A stretch of DNA of 64,000 nt from Kribbella kalugense (GCF_004365875.1 NZ_SODF01000001.1:1736001-1800000); one strand, 5' to 3'; shown: positions 17,168-28,200, counted from the stretch's first letter. Program-made: numbers and translations. The notes: a model not told the origin generated them from the letters alone.

Positions 17168-18133
17168 TCAGTGCAGGAGCGGATCGATGGCCGCGGCGAT
17201 GAAGAGCAAGGCCAAGTAGATGTTCGAGAAGTGGAACAACCGCATCGGCCGGAGGGCGGCCCCGTCGGCGCCGGTGTGTGCCCGGAGCAACAACCGCCGG
17301 GCCTCGCGGAGGAAGACGAAACCGAGCACGAAGGCGGCCAGCGGGTACACGAACCCGGTGCTCGCGACCGGCCACAGCGCGATCGACGTGACCACCATCA
17401 ACACCGAGTACGCCATGATCTGCCGCGCAGTAGCCACCGGGGTCGCCACCACAGGCAGCATCGGTACGTCGACCGACGCGTAGTCCTCGCGGTAGCGCAT
17501 CGCCAGCGCCCACGTGTGCGGCGGCGTCCAGAAGAACACCACCAGGAAGAGCACGAGCGGGGTCCAGGCGAGCTTGCCGGTGACCGCGGTCCACCCGATC
17601 AGCGTCGGGAAACACCCGGCGATCCCGCCCCAGACGATGTTCTGCACGGTCCGGCGCTTGAGCAGCATCGTGTAGCCGAAGACGTAGAACAGGTTCGCCG
17701 CGAGCGCCAGCCCGGACGACAGCCAGTTCACGAAGAAGCCGAGCTCCAGCGTCGCCAGCACACCGAGCACGACACCGAAGACCGTCGCGGACCGAGGGCT
17801 GACCGCGTGCCGCGGCAACGGGCGGCGCCGGGTCCGGCGCATCTGCTCGTCGATGTCGCGGTCGAGCACGCAGTTGATCGTGTTCGCGCTGCCGGAGGCC
17901 AGGATGCCGCCGATCAGAGTGGCCACGACGACCTCGAGCCCGGGGACTCCCCCGGCGGCCAGGAACATCACCGGCACGGTGGTGATCAGCAGCAGCTCGA
18001 TGATGCGCGGCTTGGTCAGACCGACGTACGCCTTCACCACGTCGCGCACCGACGGACTCACCACAGCAGTAGCGTCCGGCAGCGGCGTCGGGTACGACGT
18101 CGTCGCGGCGGGACGCGGGTCGACGGCCGTCAC
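17168..18133 (-). CDS. ctaB: Protoheme IX farnesyltransferase CtaB (heme O synthase)
   Basis: A UbiA-family membrane prenyltransferase that adds farnesyl to heme B, giving heme O, the substrate of CtaA. About nine hydrophobic helices are present. The two Asp-rich motifs are NCVLDRDID and YREDYASVD. The start is uncertain: GTG at 18133 has GAGGTG at good distance, while TTG at 18148 gives five more residues and no ribosome site. It is divergent from the pentose phosphate operon. Confidence 0.93.
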   Translation of the reverse strand: MTAVDPRPAATTSYPTPLPDATAVVSPSVRDVVKAYVGLTKPRIIELLLITTVPVMFLAAGGVPGLEVVVATLIGGILASGSANTINCVLDRDIDEQMRRTRRRPLPRHAVSPRSATVFGVVLGVLATLELGFFVNWLSSGLALAANLFYVFGYTMLLKRRTVQNIVWGGIAGCFPTLIGWTAVTGKLAWTPLVLFLVVFFWTPPHTWALAMRYREDYASVDVPMLPVVATPVATARQIMAYSVLMVVTSIALWPVASTGFVYPLAAFVLGFVFLREARRLLLRAHTGADGAALRPMRLFHFSNIYLALLFIAAAIDPLLH

Positions 18134-18386
18134 GAACACCTCGAACAAAGTGGGTTGACGCCGAACCTCCGGCGCTGACGATTCAGCAGTCTACGACGCC
18201 CCGTAGGAGGGATCTCGCACCCCCCTCCCCTGCCGGGTGTCCGTCCGGGAACAGGCAAAGTTGGAGAACGGTTGACAAACAGTTGTGCGGTGCGCGAAGG
18301 ACGGAGTGCGCCACAGTAGGCTCATCCTGAGAAGGCACCCCGAAGTTCACCCCGGGAAGATCACCATCGAGAGGAGCGCCGTCGGC
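18134..18386. other. Divergent promoter region ctaB/tkt
   Basis: 253 bp without a gene. TTGACA occurs at 18272-18277 and TAGGCT at 18317-18322, but they are 39 bp apart and cannot form one promoter. A GAGAGGAG ribosome site precedes tkt by about 10 bases. I see no convincing operator. Confidence 0.4.
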
Positions 18387-20564
18387 GTGACGGAGAAGAC
18401 CAGCCCCAAGCTTGAATGGACCGAGCTCGACCAGCGCGCGGTCGACACCGTCAGGGTGCTCGCGATGGACGCGGTCGAGAAGGTCGGGAACGGACACCCC
18501 GGGACGGCGATGAGCCTGGCACCCGCGGCGTACCTGCTGTTCCAGAAGGTGATGCGGAGCAACCCGGCCGACCCGCACTGGGCCGGTCGCGACCGGTTCG
18601 TGCTGTCCGCGGGCCACTCCAGCCTGACGCTGTACATCCAGCTCTACCTGGCCGGCTTCGGCCTCGAGCTGGACGACCTGAAGGCGCTGCGGACCTGGGG
18701 CAGCAAGACCCCGGGCCACCCGGAGTACCGGCACACCGACGGCGTCGAGACGACCACCGGCCCGCTCGGCCAGGGCGTCGGCAACGCGGTCGGGATGGCG
18801 ATGGCGGCCCGCCGCGAGCGCGGCCTGCTCGACCCGGACGCGCCGAAGGGCGAGAGCCTGTTCGACCACCAGGTCTACGTGATCGCCTCCGACGGTGACA
18901 TCGAGGAAGGCGTCTCGTCCGAGGCCTCCTCGCTGGCCGGCCATCAGAAGCTCGGCAACCTGACGGTCATCTACGACGCGAACAAGATCTCGATCGAGGA
19001 CAACACCGACATCGCGCTGTCCGAGGACGTGGCTGCTCGCTACGCGGCGTACGGCTGGCACGTCCAGGACGTCGACTGGACCAACGGCGGCTCCGGCTAC
19101 GAGGAGAACGTCCAGGCCCTGTACGACGCGCTCGAGGCGGCCAAGGCGGTCACGGACAAGCCGAGCTTCATCCGGCTGCACACGATCATCGGCTGGCCGG
19201 CCCCGAACAAGCAGAACACCGGCAAGATCCACGGCTCGGCGCTCGGCGCCGACGAGGTCGCCGCCACCAAGAAGGTGCTCGCCTGGGACCCGGAGCAGAC
19301 CTTCCAGGTCGCCGACGACGTGATCGCGCACACCCGCGAAGCGCTGGACCGCGGCAAGGCCCTCGAGGACGAGTGGAACACCGGCTTCGAGGCCTGGAAG
19401 GCCGCCAACGGCGAGCGCGCCGAACTGCTCGCCCGGCTGCAGAAGCGGGAGCTGCCGGCCGGCTGGAAGGACGCGCTGCCGAGCTGGGACGCCGACGCCA
19501 AGGGTGTCGCGACCCGCGCCGCCTCCGGCGACGTGCTGACCAAGCTGGCGCCGGAGCTGCCCGAGCTGTGGGGCGGTTCGGCCGACCTGGCCGGCTCGAA
19601 CAACACCACCCCGAAGGGCCAGCCGTCCTTCATCCCGCCGGAGTACGCGACCAAGGAGTTCTCCGGCGACGAGTACGGCCGGGTGCTGCACTTCGGTATC
19701 CGCGAGCACGCGATGGGCTCGGTGCTGAACGGCATCGCCCTGCACGGCCTGACCCGCCCGTACGGCGGAACGTTCCTGGTCTTCTCCGACTACATGCGCC
19801 CGTCGGTCCGGCTGGCCGCGCTGATGCAGCTGCCCGTCACGTACGTCTGGACGCACGACTCGATCGGCCTCGGCGAGGACGGTCCGACCCACCAGCCGAT
19901 CGAGCACCTGTCGGCGCTACGCGCGATCCCGGGCCTGGACGTCGTCCGCCCCGGTGACGCGAACGAGACCGCGGCCGCCTGGGCCACGATCCTCGAGCAC
20001 ACCGACCGCCCGGCCGGCCTGGTGCTGACCCGGCAGAACGTGCCGACCTACCCGCGCGGCGCGGACGGGTTCGCCACCACGGAGAACGTCCACAAGGGCG
20101 GCTACGTGCTGCTGGACACCGAAGGTACGCCGGACGTCGTGCTGATCGGGACCGGTTCGGAGGTCCAGCTTGCCGTCGACGCACGGGCCAAGCTGGCCGA
20201 GGAAGGCGTCAAGGCCCGGGTGGTCTCGATGGTTTCCCGCGAGTGGTTCGACGAGCAGGACGACGCGTACCGCGAGTCGGTCATCCCGGCCGACGTCCGG
20301 GCCCGGGTCTCGGTCGAGGCCGGGATCGCGCAGAGCTGGCACGACATCGTCGGCGACTCCGGCCGCTGCGTGAGCCTGGAGCACTACGGCGCCTCGGCGG
20401 CGTACCAGACGCTGTACGACGAGTTCGGCATCACCACCGACGCGGTCGTCCAGGCCGCCAAGGACAGCATCGCCGTGGCCGCGCAGATCAGCGGACCGGG
20501 TGTGCCGCCCGGCCGTGCCGCCTCCGGCCCGGTCGGACCGGCCGACGCCCGCCTGGCCAACTGA
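18387..20564 (+). CDS. tkt: Transketolase
   Basis: A 725-residue thiamine-diphosphate enzyme moving two-carbon units in the pentose phosphate pathway. Seen: [11 protein letters not shown] near the N-terminus, the TPP motif [11 protein letters not shown] with downstream NKISIEDNT, and the central pyrimidine-domain region [10 protein letters not shown] with its His and Glu. The start is GTG at 18387 ([11 protein letters not shown]), where family homology begins. It heads the operon tkt-tal-pgi-zwf-opcA-pgl. Confidence 0.95.
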   Translation: MTEKTSPKLEWTELDQRAVDTVRVLAMDAVEKVGNGHPGTAMSLAPAAYLLFQKVMRSNPADPHWAGRDRFVLSAGHSSLTLYIQLYLAGFGLELDDLKALRTWGSKTPGHPEYRHTDGVETTTGPLGQGVGNAVGMAMAARRERGLLDPDAPKGESLFDHQVYVIASDGDIEEGVSSEASSLAGHQKLGNLTVIYDANKISIEDNTDIALSEDVAARYAAYGWHVQDVDWTNGGSGYEENVQALYDALEAAKAVTDKPSFIRLHTIIGWPAPNKQNTGKIHGSALGADEVAATKKVLAWDPEQTFQVADDVIAHTREALDRGKALEDEWNTGFEAWKAANGERAELLARLQKRELPAGWKDALPSWDADAKGVATRAASGDVLTKLAPELPELWGGSADLAGSNNTTPKGQPSFIPPEYATKEFSGDEYGRVLHFGIREHAMGSVLNGIALHGLTRPYGGTFLVFSDYMRPSVRLAALMQLPVTYVWTHDSIGLGEDGPTHQPIEHLSALRAIPGLDVVRPGDANETAAAWATILEHTDRPAGLVLTRQNVPTYPRGADGFATTENVHKGGYVLLDTEGTPDVVLIGTGSEVQLAVDARAKLAEEGVKARVVSMVSREWFDEQDDAYRESVIPADVRARVSVEAGIAQSWHDIVGDSGRCVSLEHYGASAAYQTLYDEFGITTDAVVQAAKDSIAVAAQISGPGVPPGRAASGPVGPADARLAN

Positions 20565-20607
20565 AGACACCCACAACAGAACATTCTCGGAAGAAGGCAT
20601 CGGAGCT

Positions 20608-21717
20608 ATGAACGATCGCTTGAAAGAACTCGCCGACGCGGGCGTCTCCATCTGGCTCGACGACCTGTCCCGGCAGCGGCTGACCAGCGGCAGCCTGCAG
20701 GCGCTGATCGAGGACAAGCACGTGGTCGGCGTGACCACGAACCCGACCATCTTCGCGAAGGCCATCTCGGACGCCGAGGCGTACGCCGAGCAGGTCTCCC
20801 GGCTCGCCAAGGACGGTGTCTCCACCGACCAGGCGATCCGCGTCATCACCACTGACGACGTCCGCAACGCCGCCGACGTGTTCAAGCCGGCGTACGACGA
20901 CTCCGAGGGCCAGGACGGCCGGGTGTCGATCGAGGTCGAGCCGACGCTCGCGCACGACACCGCGAAGACCGTCGAGCAGGCCAAGCTGCTGTGGGACATC
21001 GTCGGCCGGGACAACGTCTTCATCAAGATCCCCGCCACCAAGGAAGGCCTGCCGGCGATCACCCAGACGCTGGCCGCCGGGATCAGCGTGAACGTGACGC
21101 TGATCTTCTCCCTGGACCGCTACAAGGCGGTCGCTGCCGCGTTCCTGGCCGGCCTGGAGCAGGCCGTCGAGAACGGCCACGACGTGACCAAGATGGCCAG
21201 CGTCGCGTCGTTCTTCGTCAGCCGGGTGGACACCGAGGTCGACAAGCGGCTCGACGCCATCGGCACGGACGAGGCGAAGGCGCTGAAGGGTAAGGCCGCG
21301 ATCGCCAACGCCCGGCTCGCGTTCGAGGCGTACGAGGCGATCTTCGACACCGACCGCTGGCACGAGCTCGAGACCGCCGGCGCGAAGCCGCAGCGTCCGC
21401 TGTGGGCGTCGACCGGCACCAAGGACCCGTCGTACTCCCCCACCCTGTACGTCGACAACCTGGTCACCAAGGGCGTCGTCAACACGATGCCTGAGGCAAC
21501 CATCAAGGCGGTCGAGGAGCACAGCCAGATCACCGGTGACACGGTCCGCGGCAACTACGCCGGCGACCGGAAGGTGATCGACGACCTGGAGAAGCTGGGC
21601 ATCTCCTACGACGAGGTCGTGCAGGTGCTCGAGGACGAGGGCGTGGCCAAGTTCGACGCGTCCTGGTCGGAGCTGCAGGACACCGTCACGTCGGCGCTGA
21701 AGGGTGCTGCCAAGTGA
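20608..21717 (+). CDS. tal: Transaldolase
   Basis: A 369-residue actinobacterial-type transaldolase. Motifs are [13 protein letters not shown] near the N-terminus and [13 protein letters not shown], whose lysine forms the Schiff base. [14 protein letters not shown] is also characteristic. It lies 43 bp after tkt. The ATG at MNDRLKEL follows a GGAG close to the start; the upstream in-frame extension is not family-like. It ends with GTGA overlapping pgi. Confidence 0.95.
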   Translation: MNDRLKELADAGVSIWLDDLSRQRLTSGSLQALIEDKHVVGVTTNPTIFAKAISDAEAYAEQVSRLAKDGVSTDQAIRVITTDDVRNAADVFKPAYDDSEGQDGRVSIEVEPTLAHDTAKTVEQAKLLWDIVGRDNVFIKIPATKEGLPAITQTLAAGISVNVTLIFSLDRYKAVAAAFLAGLEQAVENGHDVTKMASVASFFVSRVDTEVDKRLDAIGTDEAKALKGKAAIANARLAFEAYEAIFDTDRWHELETAGAKPQRPLWASTGTKDPSYSPTLYVDNLVTKGVVNTMPEATIKAVEEHSQITGDTVRGNYAGDRKVIDDLEKLGISYDEVVQVLEDEGVAKFDASWSELQDTVTSALKGAAK

Positions 21718-23294
21718 GCGCTCCGACCGTAAGCACGCAGAACGGCGACTGGGCCGAGGTCGTCGACAAGCTGGTCGCGGAGAAGATCGCGTCCCGGATC
21801 GCCGCGAAGGACGCGACGATCTGGGGTCCGGAGGCCGAGTCCGAGGCGTCGATCCGGCTCGGCTGGGTCGACCTGCACGACACCTCCCGGCCGCTGCTGG
21901 CCGAGGTCGAGGCGCTGCTGGCCGACCTGCGGTCCGAGGGCCTGGACCGGATCGTGCTGTCCGGTATGGGCGGCTCGTCGCTGGCTCCGGAGGTCATCAC
22001 CCGGACGGCCGGCGTCGAGCTGGTCGTACTGGACTCGACCGACCCGAGTGTGGTCAAGCGGGCGCTGGACGGCGACCTGTCGAAGACGGTCATCGTGGTG
22101 TCGAGCAAGTCCGGCGGGACGGTCGAGACCGACAGTCACCGGCGTACCTTCGCGAAGGCTTTCACCGACGCGGGCATCGACGCCGCGTCCCGGATCATCG
22201 TCGTCACCGACCCGGGTTCGCCGTTCGAGAAGCTGTCGGCGGACGAGGGCTACCGCAAGACGTTCCTGGCCGACCCGAACGTGGGCGGCCGGTACAGCGC
22301 GCTGACGGCCTTCGGCCTGGTGCCGTCCGGTCTGGCCGGCGCGGACATCGCCGAGCTGCTCGACCAGGCGGCCGAGGCGGCGCCGGAGCTGCAGGCCGAC
22401 TCGACGGACAACCCGGCGTTGTGGCTGGGCGCCGTACTCGCGGCCAGCGCGGGCCGGGACAAGGCGATCATCACGGCTGATGGGTCGGACATCGTCGGGT
22501 TCCCGGACTGGGCCGAGCAGCTGATTGCGGAGAGCACCGGCAAGAACGGCACCGGCGTACTGCCGGTCGCCGTCGAGGTCGGCGCGCCGGAGCTTCGCAG
22601 CGAGGCGGCGGACCTGACCAACGCGCTGCTCGCCGAGAAGGCGACCAGCGGCGTACCCACGGCGCTGACGTCGGGCTCGCTCGGCGGTCAGATGCTGCTC
22701 TGGGAGACGGCGACCGCGGTGGCCGGCTACCTGCTCGGGATCAACCCGTTCGACCAGCCGGACGTCGAGAGCGCGAAGAAGGCAGCGCGCGGTCTGCTCG
22801 ACGCGCAGCCGAAGCCGGAGGCGGCAGCCTTCACCGAGGGTGCTGTCGAGGTCCGTGGTTCCGAGGGCCTGCTCGACGGTGTCGACTCGCTCCAGGGCGC
22901 GGTCGACGCGCTGCTGGGCAAGCTCGACGCGAAGGGGTACGTCGCAGTGATGGCGTACCTCGACTCCGAGCGCGACGCTGACCTGATCGCCGTACGTCCG
23001 GCGCTGGCCGGCAAGACCGGGCGACCGGTCACGTTCGGCTGGGGTCCGCGGTTCCTGCACTCGACCGGTCAGTACCACAAGGGCGGTCACCCGGAGGGCG
23101 TGTACCTGCAGATCACCGGGGCGCACCCGCAGGACGTGGAGATCCCCGACCGTCCGTTCACGTTCGGCACGCTGATCTCGGCGCAGGCCGCCGGTGACGC
23201 CGGTGTGCTGGCCGACCGCGGCCGCCCGGTCCTCCGCCTGCACCTGACCGACGTGGCGAACGGCGTACAGCAGCTCCTGTCCCTCTTCAACTAG
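21714..23294 (+). CDS. pgi: Glucose-6-phosphate isomerase (SIS-domain type)
   Basis: A 526-residue isomerase of glucose-6-phosphate and fructose-6-phosphate. SIS-domain elements: [25 protein letters not shown] and the later [16 protein letters not shown] with the catalytic His. It is placed in the operon between tal and zwf, linking glycolysis to the oxidative branch. The GTG start overlaps the tal stop by 4 bp. Confidence 0.93.
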   Translation: MSAPTVSTQNGDWAEVVDKLVAEKIASRIAAKDATIWGPEAESEASIRLGWVDLHDTSRPLLAEVEALLADLRSEGLDRIVLSGMGGSSLAPEVITRTAGVELVVLDSTDPSVVKRALDGDLSKTVIVVSSKSGGTVETDSHRRTFAKAFTDAGIDAASRIIVVTDPGSPFEKLSADEGYRKTFLADPNVGGRYSALTAFGLVPSGLAGADIAELLDQAAEAAPELQADSTDNPALWLGAVLAASAGRDKAIITADGSDIVGFPDWAEQLIAESTGKNGTGVLPVAVEVGAPELRSEAADLTNALLAEKATSGVPTALTSGSLGGQMLLWETATAVAGYLLGINPFDQPDVESAKKAARGLLDAQPKPEAAAFTEGAVEVRGSEGLLDGVDSLQGAVDALLGKLDAKGYVAVMAYLDSERDADLIAVRPALAGKTGRPVTFGWGPRFLHSTGQYHKGGHPEGVYLQITGAHPQDVEIPDRPFTFGTLISAQAAGDAGVLADRGRPVLRLHLTDVANGVQQLLSLFN

Positions 23295-23335
23295 CACTCA
23301 CTGTTCGGCATCCCAACTCACGGAGGAAGCGGCTC

Positions 23336-24883
23336 ATGACGGCTGAGCTCGACGAAGCGCCTGGCCCGGTCAATCCGTTGCGGGACCCGCAGGACCGGCG
23401 GCTGCCGCGGATCGCCGGGCCTTGCAGCCTGGTGATCTTCGGCGTCACCGGCGACCTGGCCCGCAAGAAGCTGATGCCGGCGGTCTACGACCTGGCGAAC
23501 CGGGGGCTGCTGCCCCCGGGTTTCGCCCTGGTCGGGTTCGCCCGTCGGGACTACACCAACCAGGACTTCGCCCAGATCGTGCACGACTCGGTGAAGGAGC
23601 ACGCCCGGACCCCCTTCCGTGAGGAGGTCTGGCAGCAGCTCTCCGAGGGTTTCCGGTTCGTGCCGGGCGACCTGACCGACGACGTGGCGTTCGAAAGGCT
23701 CCGGGAAACGGTGGACGAGCTCGACGTCACCCGCGGTACCGGCGGCAACCACGCGTTCTACCTGTCGATCCCGCCGGGGCTGTTCCCGGAGGTCGTCCGG
23801 CAGCTGTCCGAGCACGGGCTGACCGACGAGAAGCCGGGCTCGTGGCGGCGGGTGGTGATCGAGAAGCCGTTCGGCCACGACCTGAAGAGCGCCCGCGAGC
23901 TCAACCAGGTGGTCGAGTCGGTGTTCCCGCCCGAGTCGGTCTTCCGGATCGACCACTACCTGGGCAAGGAAACGGTCCAGAACATCCTGGCGCTGCGGTT
24001 CGCGAACGCGATGTTCGAGCCGATCTGGAACAGCAACTACGTCGACCACGTGCAGATCACGATGGCCGAGGACATCGGCATCGGCGGCCGCGCCGGGTAC
24101 TACGACGGCATCGGCGCTGCCCGGGACGTGATCCAGAACCACCTGCTCCAACTGCTCGCGTTGGTCGCGATGGAGGAGCCGGTCAGCTTCGACGCGTGGT
24201 CCTTGCGCCAGGAGAAGAAGAAGGTGCTGAACGCCGTACAGCTGCCGGAGCGCCTCGACCTGCACAGCGCCCGCGGTCAGTACGCGGCCGGCTGGGCCGG
24301 AGGCGTGAAGGTCAAGGGATATCTGCAAGAGGACGGCATTCCGAAGCACTCGGCCACCGAGACCTTCGCGGCGCTGCGGGTCGACGTCGACACCCGTCGC
24401 TGGGCCGGCGTCCCGTTCTACCTGCGCACCGGCAAGCGGCTCGGCCGCCGGGTCACCGAGGTCGCGGTGATGTTCAAGCGCGCGCCGCACCTGCCGTTCA
24501 ACAAGACCGAGACCGAAGAGCTCGGCCAGAACGCCCTGGTACTGCGGATCCAGCCGGACGAAGGCATCACCGTCCGGTTCGGCGCCAAGGTGCCCGGTAC
24601 GTCGATGGAGATCCGCGACGTCAACATGGACTTCGCGTACGGCGGCTCGTTCACGGAGTCCTCTCCTGAGGCGTACGAGCGGCTGATCCTCGACGTACTG
24701 CTCGGTGATCCGCCGCTGTTCCCGCAGCACACCGAGGTTGAGCTGGGCTGGAAGATCCTCGACCCGGTGCTCGACTACTGGGCCCGGCACGGCGCACCGG
24801 ACCAGTACGCGTCCGGCGGCTGGGGGCCGGACTCGGCGCACGCGATGCTCGCCCGCGACGGACGCGCCTGGAGGCGGCCATGA
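23336..24883 (+). CDS. zwf: Glucose-6-phosphate 1-dehydrogenase
   Basis: A 515-residue NADP-dependent first enzyme of the oxidative pentose phosphate pathway. The nucleotide-binding fingerprint GVTGDLARKKL lies at about 37-47, and the substrate motif RIDHYLGKE contains the catalytic His-Asp region. IEKPFGHDL is also conserved. The ribosome site GGAGGAAG is 9 bases upstream. The 3' end overlaps opcA by 4 bp. Confidence 0.96.
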   Translation: MTAELDEAPGPVNPLRDPQDRRLPRIAGPCSLVIFGVTGDLARKKLMPAVYDLANRGLLPPGFALVGFARRDYTNQDFAQIVHDSVKEHARTPFREEVWQQLSEGFRFVPGDLTDDVAFERLRETVDELDVTRGTGGNHAFYLSIPPGLFPEVVRQLSEHGLTDEKPGSWRRVVIEKPFGHDLKSARELNQVVESVFPPESVFRIDHYLGKETVQNILALRFANAMFEPIWNSNYVDHVQITMAEDIGIGGRAGYYDGIGAARDVIQNHLLQLLALVAMEEPVSFDAWSLRQEKKKVLNAVQLPERLDLHSARGQYAAGWAGGVKVKGYLQEDGIPKHSATETFAALRVDVDTRRWAGVPFYLRTGKRLGRRVTEVAVMFKRAPHLPFNKTETEELGQNALVLRIQPDEGITVRFGAKVPGTSMEIRDVNMDFAYGGSFTESSPEAYERLILDVLLGDPPLFPQHTEVELGWKILDPVLDYWARHGAPDQYASGGWGPDSAHAMLARDGRAWRRP

Positions 24884-26028
24884 TCATCGACCTGACCGAC
24901 ACCACGTCGAGTGGCATCGCGTCCGCGCTGCTGCAGGCCCGCCGGCGCGCCGGTTCGCCGGCCATGGGCATGGTCGGCACGATCGTGGTCGTCGTCGACG
25001 AGGCATCCCACCACGACGCGATGAAGGCGGCGAACGAGGCCGGTCGCGAGCACCCGTCCCGGGTCCTGGTCGCGATCCTGCGGCCCGGTCGCGGCCCGTC
25101 CGGGCTGGACGCGGAGGTGCGGATCGGCGAGGGCGTTCCGGGTGAGGCCGTGCTGCTGCGGCTGCACGGTGAGCTGGCCAAGGTGCCGGAGTCCGTCATC
25201 ACGCCGCTGCTGCTGCCCGACTCCCCAGTCATCGTCTGGTGGCCGGGTGGCGGGCCGAAGGTTCCGGCCGACGATCCGTTGGGTCGGCTCGGCCGACGCA
25301 GGGTGACGGATGCGGCCGCGACGCGGCGTGCTTCGGTGGACTACAGCGCGCGGGCCGAGGGCTATGAGCCTGGCGACACCGACTTCGCGTGGACGCGGCT
25401 GACGCCGTGGCGGGCGCTGATGGCTGCGGCGCTCGACCAGTACCCGACCAAGGTGACGGGAGCCGAGGTCGCGGCCGCCAGGGGCAACCCGAGTGCGGAC
25501 CTGATGGCCGCGTGGCTGCAGTCCCGGCTGAAGGTGCCGGTCGAGCAGCGGAATTCGCGTGGCCCGGGTGTTACCGCCGTACGCCTGTTCACGCCGTCGG
25601 GGGCGATCGCGCTGACCCGGCCGGACGGTGCGATCGCGACGTTCAGTGTGCCGGGTCAGCCGGATCGGCCGGTGGCGCTGAAGCGGCGTACGACGTCCGA
25701 GCTGCTGAGCGAGGAGCTGCGGCGGCTGGATCCGGACGATGTGTACGCGAAGACGCTGGCGTGCATGGTCGAGCGCGACAAGCTCCCGGCCGACGCGAAG
25801 AAGGTCGACGCGACGGCGCGGAAGTCGACCGCGGCGAGTGTGACCGCGGCCGGCAAGAACGTTGTCGCCAAGGGCACGGCCGCTCAGAAGACCGCCGCCA
25901 AGAAGGCTCCGGCTAAGAGGGCCGTCGCCAAGAAGACTGCTGCCAAGAAGACTGCGGCTAGGAAGACTGTGGCGAAGAAGACGGTTGCCAGGAAGGTTGC
26001 CGGGGGCAAGAAGGTGGCTAAGCGATGA
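24880..26028 (+). CDS. opcA: G6PDH assembly protein OpcA with histone-like tail
   Basis: A 382-residue protein. OpcA activates or assembles Zwf in cyanobacteria and actinobacteria; residues 1-306 match this role (HPSRVLVAILRP, PDSPVIVWWPG). Residues 307-382 are a Lys/Ala/Thr-rich tail of repeated AAKKT/VAKKT units, about 25 of 76 residues being Lys or Arg, like histone H1 or mycobacterial HupB tails. Its codons (ACT, GCT, AGG) are less GC-biased than the body. The tail may bind DNA, RNA or polyphosphate. ATGA overlaps with pgl. Confidence 0.93.
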   Translation: MIIDLTDTTSSGIASALLQARRRAGSPAMGMVGTIVVVVDEASHHDAMKAANEAGREHPSRVLVAILRPGRGPSGLDAEVRIGEGVPGEAVLLRLHGELAKVPESVITPLLLPDSPVIVWWPGGGPKVPADDPLGRLGRRRVTDAAATRRASVDYSARAEGYEPGDTDFAWTRLTPWRALMAAALDQYPTKVTGAEVAAARGNPSADLMAAWLQSRLKVPVEQRNSRGPGVTAVRLFTPSGAIALTRPDGAIATFSVPGQPDRPVALKRRTTSELLSEELRRLDPDDVYAKTLACMVERDKLPADAKKVDATARKSTAASVTAAGKNVVAKGTAAQKTAAKKAPAKRAVAKKTAAKKTAARKTVAKKTVARKVAGGKKVAKR

Positions 26029-26741
26029 ACCAGGCCGAGCTGCTGATCCATGCCGACGCAGCCGAACTCGCGTACGCCGTCGCGTCCCGGTTCATCACCC
26101 GGGTCGTCGATGCCCAGAGCACCGGTGGCGTCGCCCAGGTCGTGCTGACCGGCGGCCGGGTCGCCGCCGTCGTTTACAAGGCCGTCGCGGAATCGCCGGC
26201 CGGGGTCGAGATCGATTGGCAGCGGGTCGAGTTCTGGTGGGGTGACGAGCGCTTCCTGCCGGACGGTGACCCGGAACGGAACGAGACGCAGGCCCGGGAC
26301 GCGCTGCTGTCGCACGTCGAGGTCGACCCGGCGCGGGTGCACCCGATGCCCGCCGACACCGGTCAGGGCGCCGAGGTTGCGGCGGCGGCGTACGCGGACG
26401 AGCTGGCGGCCGCGGGGTCACCGAAGTTCGACGTACTGATGCTGGGCGTCGGTCCGGACGGGCATGTGGCGTCCCTCTTTCCCGGTTATCCGCAGCTCGA
26501 GGTGCTAGACGTCGAGACGGTCGCCGTCCATGATTCCCCCAAGCCGCCGCCGACCCGGATCTCGCTGACGTTCCCGCGGCTGGACCGGTCGCGGGAGGTC
26601 TGGTTCGTGGTGTCCGGTGAAGACAAGGCCGACGCGGTCGCGCAGGCGCTGAAGGACGGTGACGTCCCCGCGGCCCGGCCGAAGGGACGGGACCGCACCC
26701 TCTGGCTGCTCGACGAGGCCGCTGCCTCGAAGGTGTCCTGA
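26025..26741 (+). CDS. pgl: 6-phosphogluconolactonase
   Basis: A 238-residue enzyme hydrolysing 6-phosphogluconolactone to 6-phosphogluconate. Family segments are VVLTGGRVAA, EFWWGDERFLPDGDPERNE and GVGPDGHVASLFPG with the catalytic His. It is the last gene of the pentose phosphate operon and overlaps opcA by 4 bp. Confidence 0.94.
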   Translation: MNQAELLIHADAAELAYAVASRFITRVVDAQSTGGVAQVVLTGGRVAAVVYKAVAESPAGVEIDWQRVEFWWGDERFLPDGDPERNETQARDALLSHVEVDPARVHPMPADTGQGAEVAAAAYADELAAAGSPKFDVLMLGVGPDGHVASLFPGYPQLEVLDVETVAVHDSPKPPPTRISLTFPRLDRSREVWFVVSGEDKADAVAQALKDGDVPAARPKGRDRTLWLLDEAAASKVS

Positions 26742-26785
26742 CAGTTCGGTCAGCGCCGAAGGGTCGGGGTGACAGACTCCGGGGT

Positions 26786-27592
26786 ATGACTTTCCGCGAG
26801 CTGCACGACGGTCGGTTTGTGATGCCGAATGCCTGGGACGCCGGGAGCGCGGTCATCCTGGCTGCGGCCGGTTTCCCGGCGATTGCGACGACGAGTGCGG
26901 GGATCGCGTTCTCGCTGGCCAAGGGTGATCACACGCTGCCCGACGGGGCGCCGGCGGTGTCGCGGGAGGCGATGTTCGACCGGGTTCGCGAGATCGCCGC
27001 GGCAAGCGCCGTACCGGTGAATGGCGACCTCGAGGACGGGTACGGCGCTGAGCCGGAGCGGGTCGCGGAGACGATCACGCTCGCCCGCGAGGCGGGTCTG
27101 GCGGGCGGGAACATCGAGGACTACGACGGGCGTGAGCTGTACGACGCCGAGCTCGCCGTCGAGCGCATCCTCGCCGCTCGCGAGGCTGCGGGCGACGACT
27201 TCGTGCTCACGGCACGGACCGACGGACAGTTGCTGCGTACGCCGACGTCGCTGGCGGACTCGATCGAACGCGCGAACCGCTTCCGGGCGGCCGGGGCGGA
27301 CTGCCTGTACGTGCCTGGCGTGAACGACCTGGACACGATCCGCACGCTGGTCCAGGAGATCGACGGACCACTCAACGTCGTGATCGGCCTCGGTACGTCG
27401 ACGCTGAACGTCGCGGACCTGCAGACGGCCGGGGTCACCCGGATCAGCCTGGGCGGCAGCATCGCCCGAGCAGCCCTCGGCTTCATCCGCCGCAGCGCCG
27501 AGGAACTCGCCACCAAAGGCACCATCACCTTCGCCACCAACCAAATCCCCCAAGCCGAACTAAACCAACTCTTCGCCACCGGCCCGCACTAG
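26786..27592 (+). CDS. Isocitrate lyase / PEP mutase superfamily protein
   Basis: A 268-residue (beta/alpha)8 enzyme of the ICL/PEPM superfamily, which make or break C-C or C-P bonds of 2-oxo acids. Seen: MPNAWDAGSA, PVNGDLEDGYG with metal-binding acids, GNIEDYDG and VLTARTDG. The KKCGH signature of true isocitrate lyase is absent, so it is more likely an oxaloacetate-type or 2-methylisocitrate-like lyase; the substrate is unknown. The last 45 codons are unusually C/A-rich. The stop TAG is shared within CTAG with the convergent neighbour. Confidence 0.87.
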   Translation: MTFRELHDGRFVMPNAWDAGSAVILAAAGFPAIATTSAGIAFSLAKGDHTLPDGAPAVSREAMFDRVREIAAASAVPVNGDLEDGYGAEPERVAETITLAREAGLAGGNIEDYDGRELYDAELAVERILAAREAAGDDFVLTARTDGQLLRTPTSLADSIERANRFRAAGADCLYVPGVNDLDTIRTLVQEIDGPLNVVIGLGTSTLNVADLQTAGVTRISLGGSIARAALGFIRRSAEELATKGTITFATNQIPQAELNQLFATGPH

Positions 27593-28200
27593 CCGGGTGG
27601 GACGGTTCCGAAGGCTGCCTCCAGCGGTGGGAACATGCCTCGGACGTCTCCCCCGGCGACCCAGATCCCGATCGCCAGCGCGGCCGTTGCCTCCAGCAAC
27701 TTCGCGCGTACTAGCCCACCGGCCATGACCGGCTCGCACCCGAGATCCCGGACCAGCTCAGCCACGACCTCCAGCCCATCGTCACCACAGATCGGCACGC
27801 CGAGCCCCGCCGGTGGATTCCGCCACACCGCGTCAGCCGCCAGATTGAATGCTTTCACCACCTGCACCCCCGGCACCGCCTGACTGACTGCCTCGGCCAC
27901 GGCCGGCCGCGCCAGCGTGAAATCCCTGTAATCCAAGGCGTTCGAGCAATCGATCAACGTCCGCCCGGCGGGCACCACCCGCGCCACCTCGACCGCGACC
28001 TCGGCCGGTACGGCGAGCAGCACGACCTCGCCGTACGACGCTGCCTCAGGCAACGATCCCGCCATACCGCCGACCCGCTTCGCCACCTCCTCGGCGCGCC
28101 CACGATCGCGGCCGCCCACCATCACCTCGTGCCCAGCCTTGACCCATTGCCCGGCCAGCGCCTCGGCCATCAACCCGTTGCCCAGTGTTCCTATTCGCAT
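27589..28200 (-). CDS. NAD(P)-binding protein, F420-dependent NADP reductase-like
   Basis: A 203-residue Rossmann protein similar to F420H2:NADP oxidoreductases. The N-terminal GTLGNGLMAEAL is the dinucleotide loop; VMVGGRDRGRAEE follows the second strand and carries a 2'-phosphate-binding Arg typical of NADP preference. It also has VVLLAVPAE and VVKAFNLA. The start ATG at 28200 fits the Rossmann strand; ten upstream residues in frame are not conserved. Confidence 0.8.
   Translation of the reverse strand: MRIGTLGNGLMAEALAGQWVKAGHEVMVGGRDRGRAEEVAKRVGGMAGSLPEAASYGEVVLLAVPAEVAVEVARVVPAGRTLIDCSNALDYRDFTLARPAVAEAVSQAVPGVQVVKAFNLAADAVWRNPPAGLGVPICGDDGLEVVAELVRDLGCEPVMAGGLVRAKLLEATAALAIGIWVAGGDVRGMFPPLEAAFGTVPPG

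Noticed and set aside
18272..18322. TTGACA ... TAGGCT as the tkt promoter
   Set aside because: The boxes are 39 bp apart, far beyond a usable spacer.
25798..26025. Separate histone-like gene at the opcA end
   Set aside because: The reading frame is continuous with OpcA, with no stop, start or ribosome site between.
26751..26785. TGACAG sequences before the PEP mutase-like gene as another MerR site
   Set aside because: No facing CTGT arm and no 19-bp-spaced -35/-10 pair.
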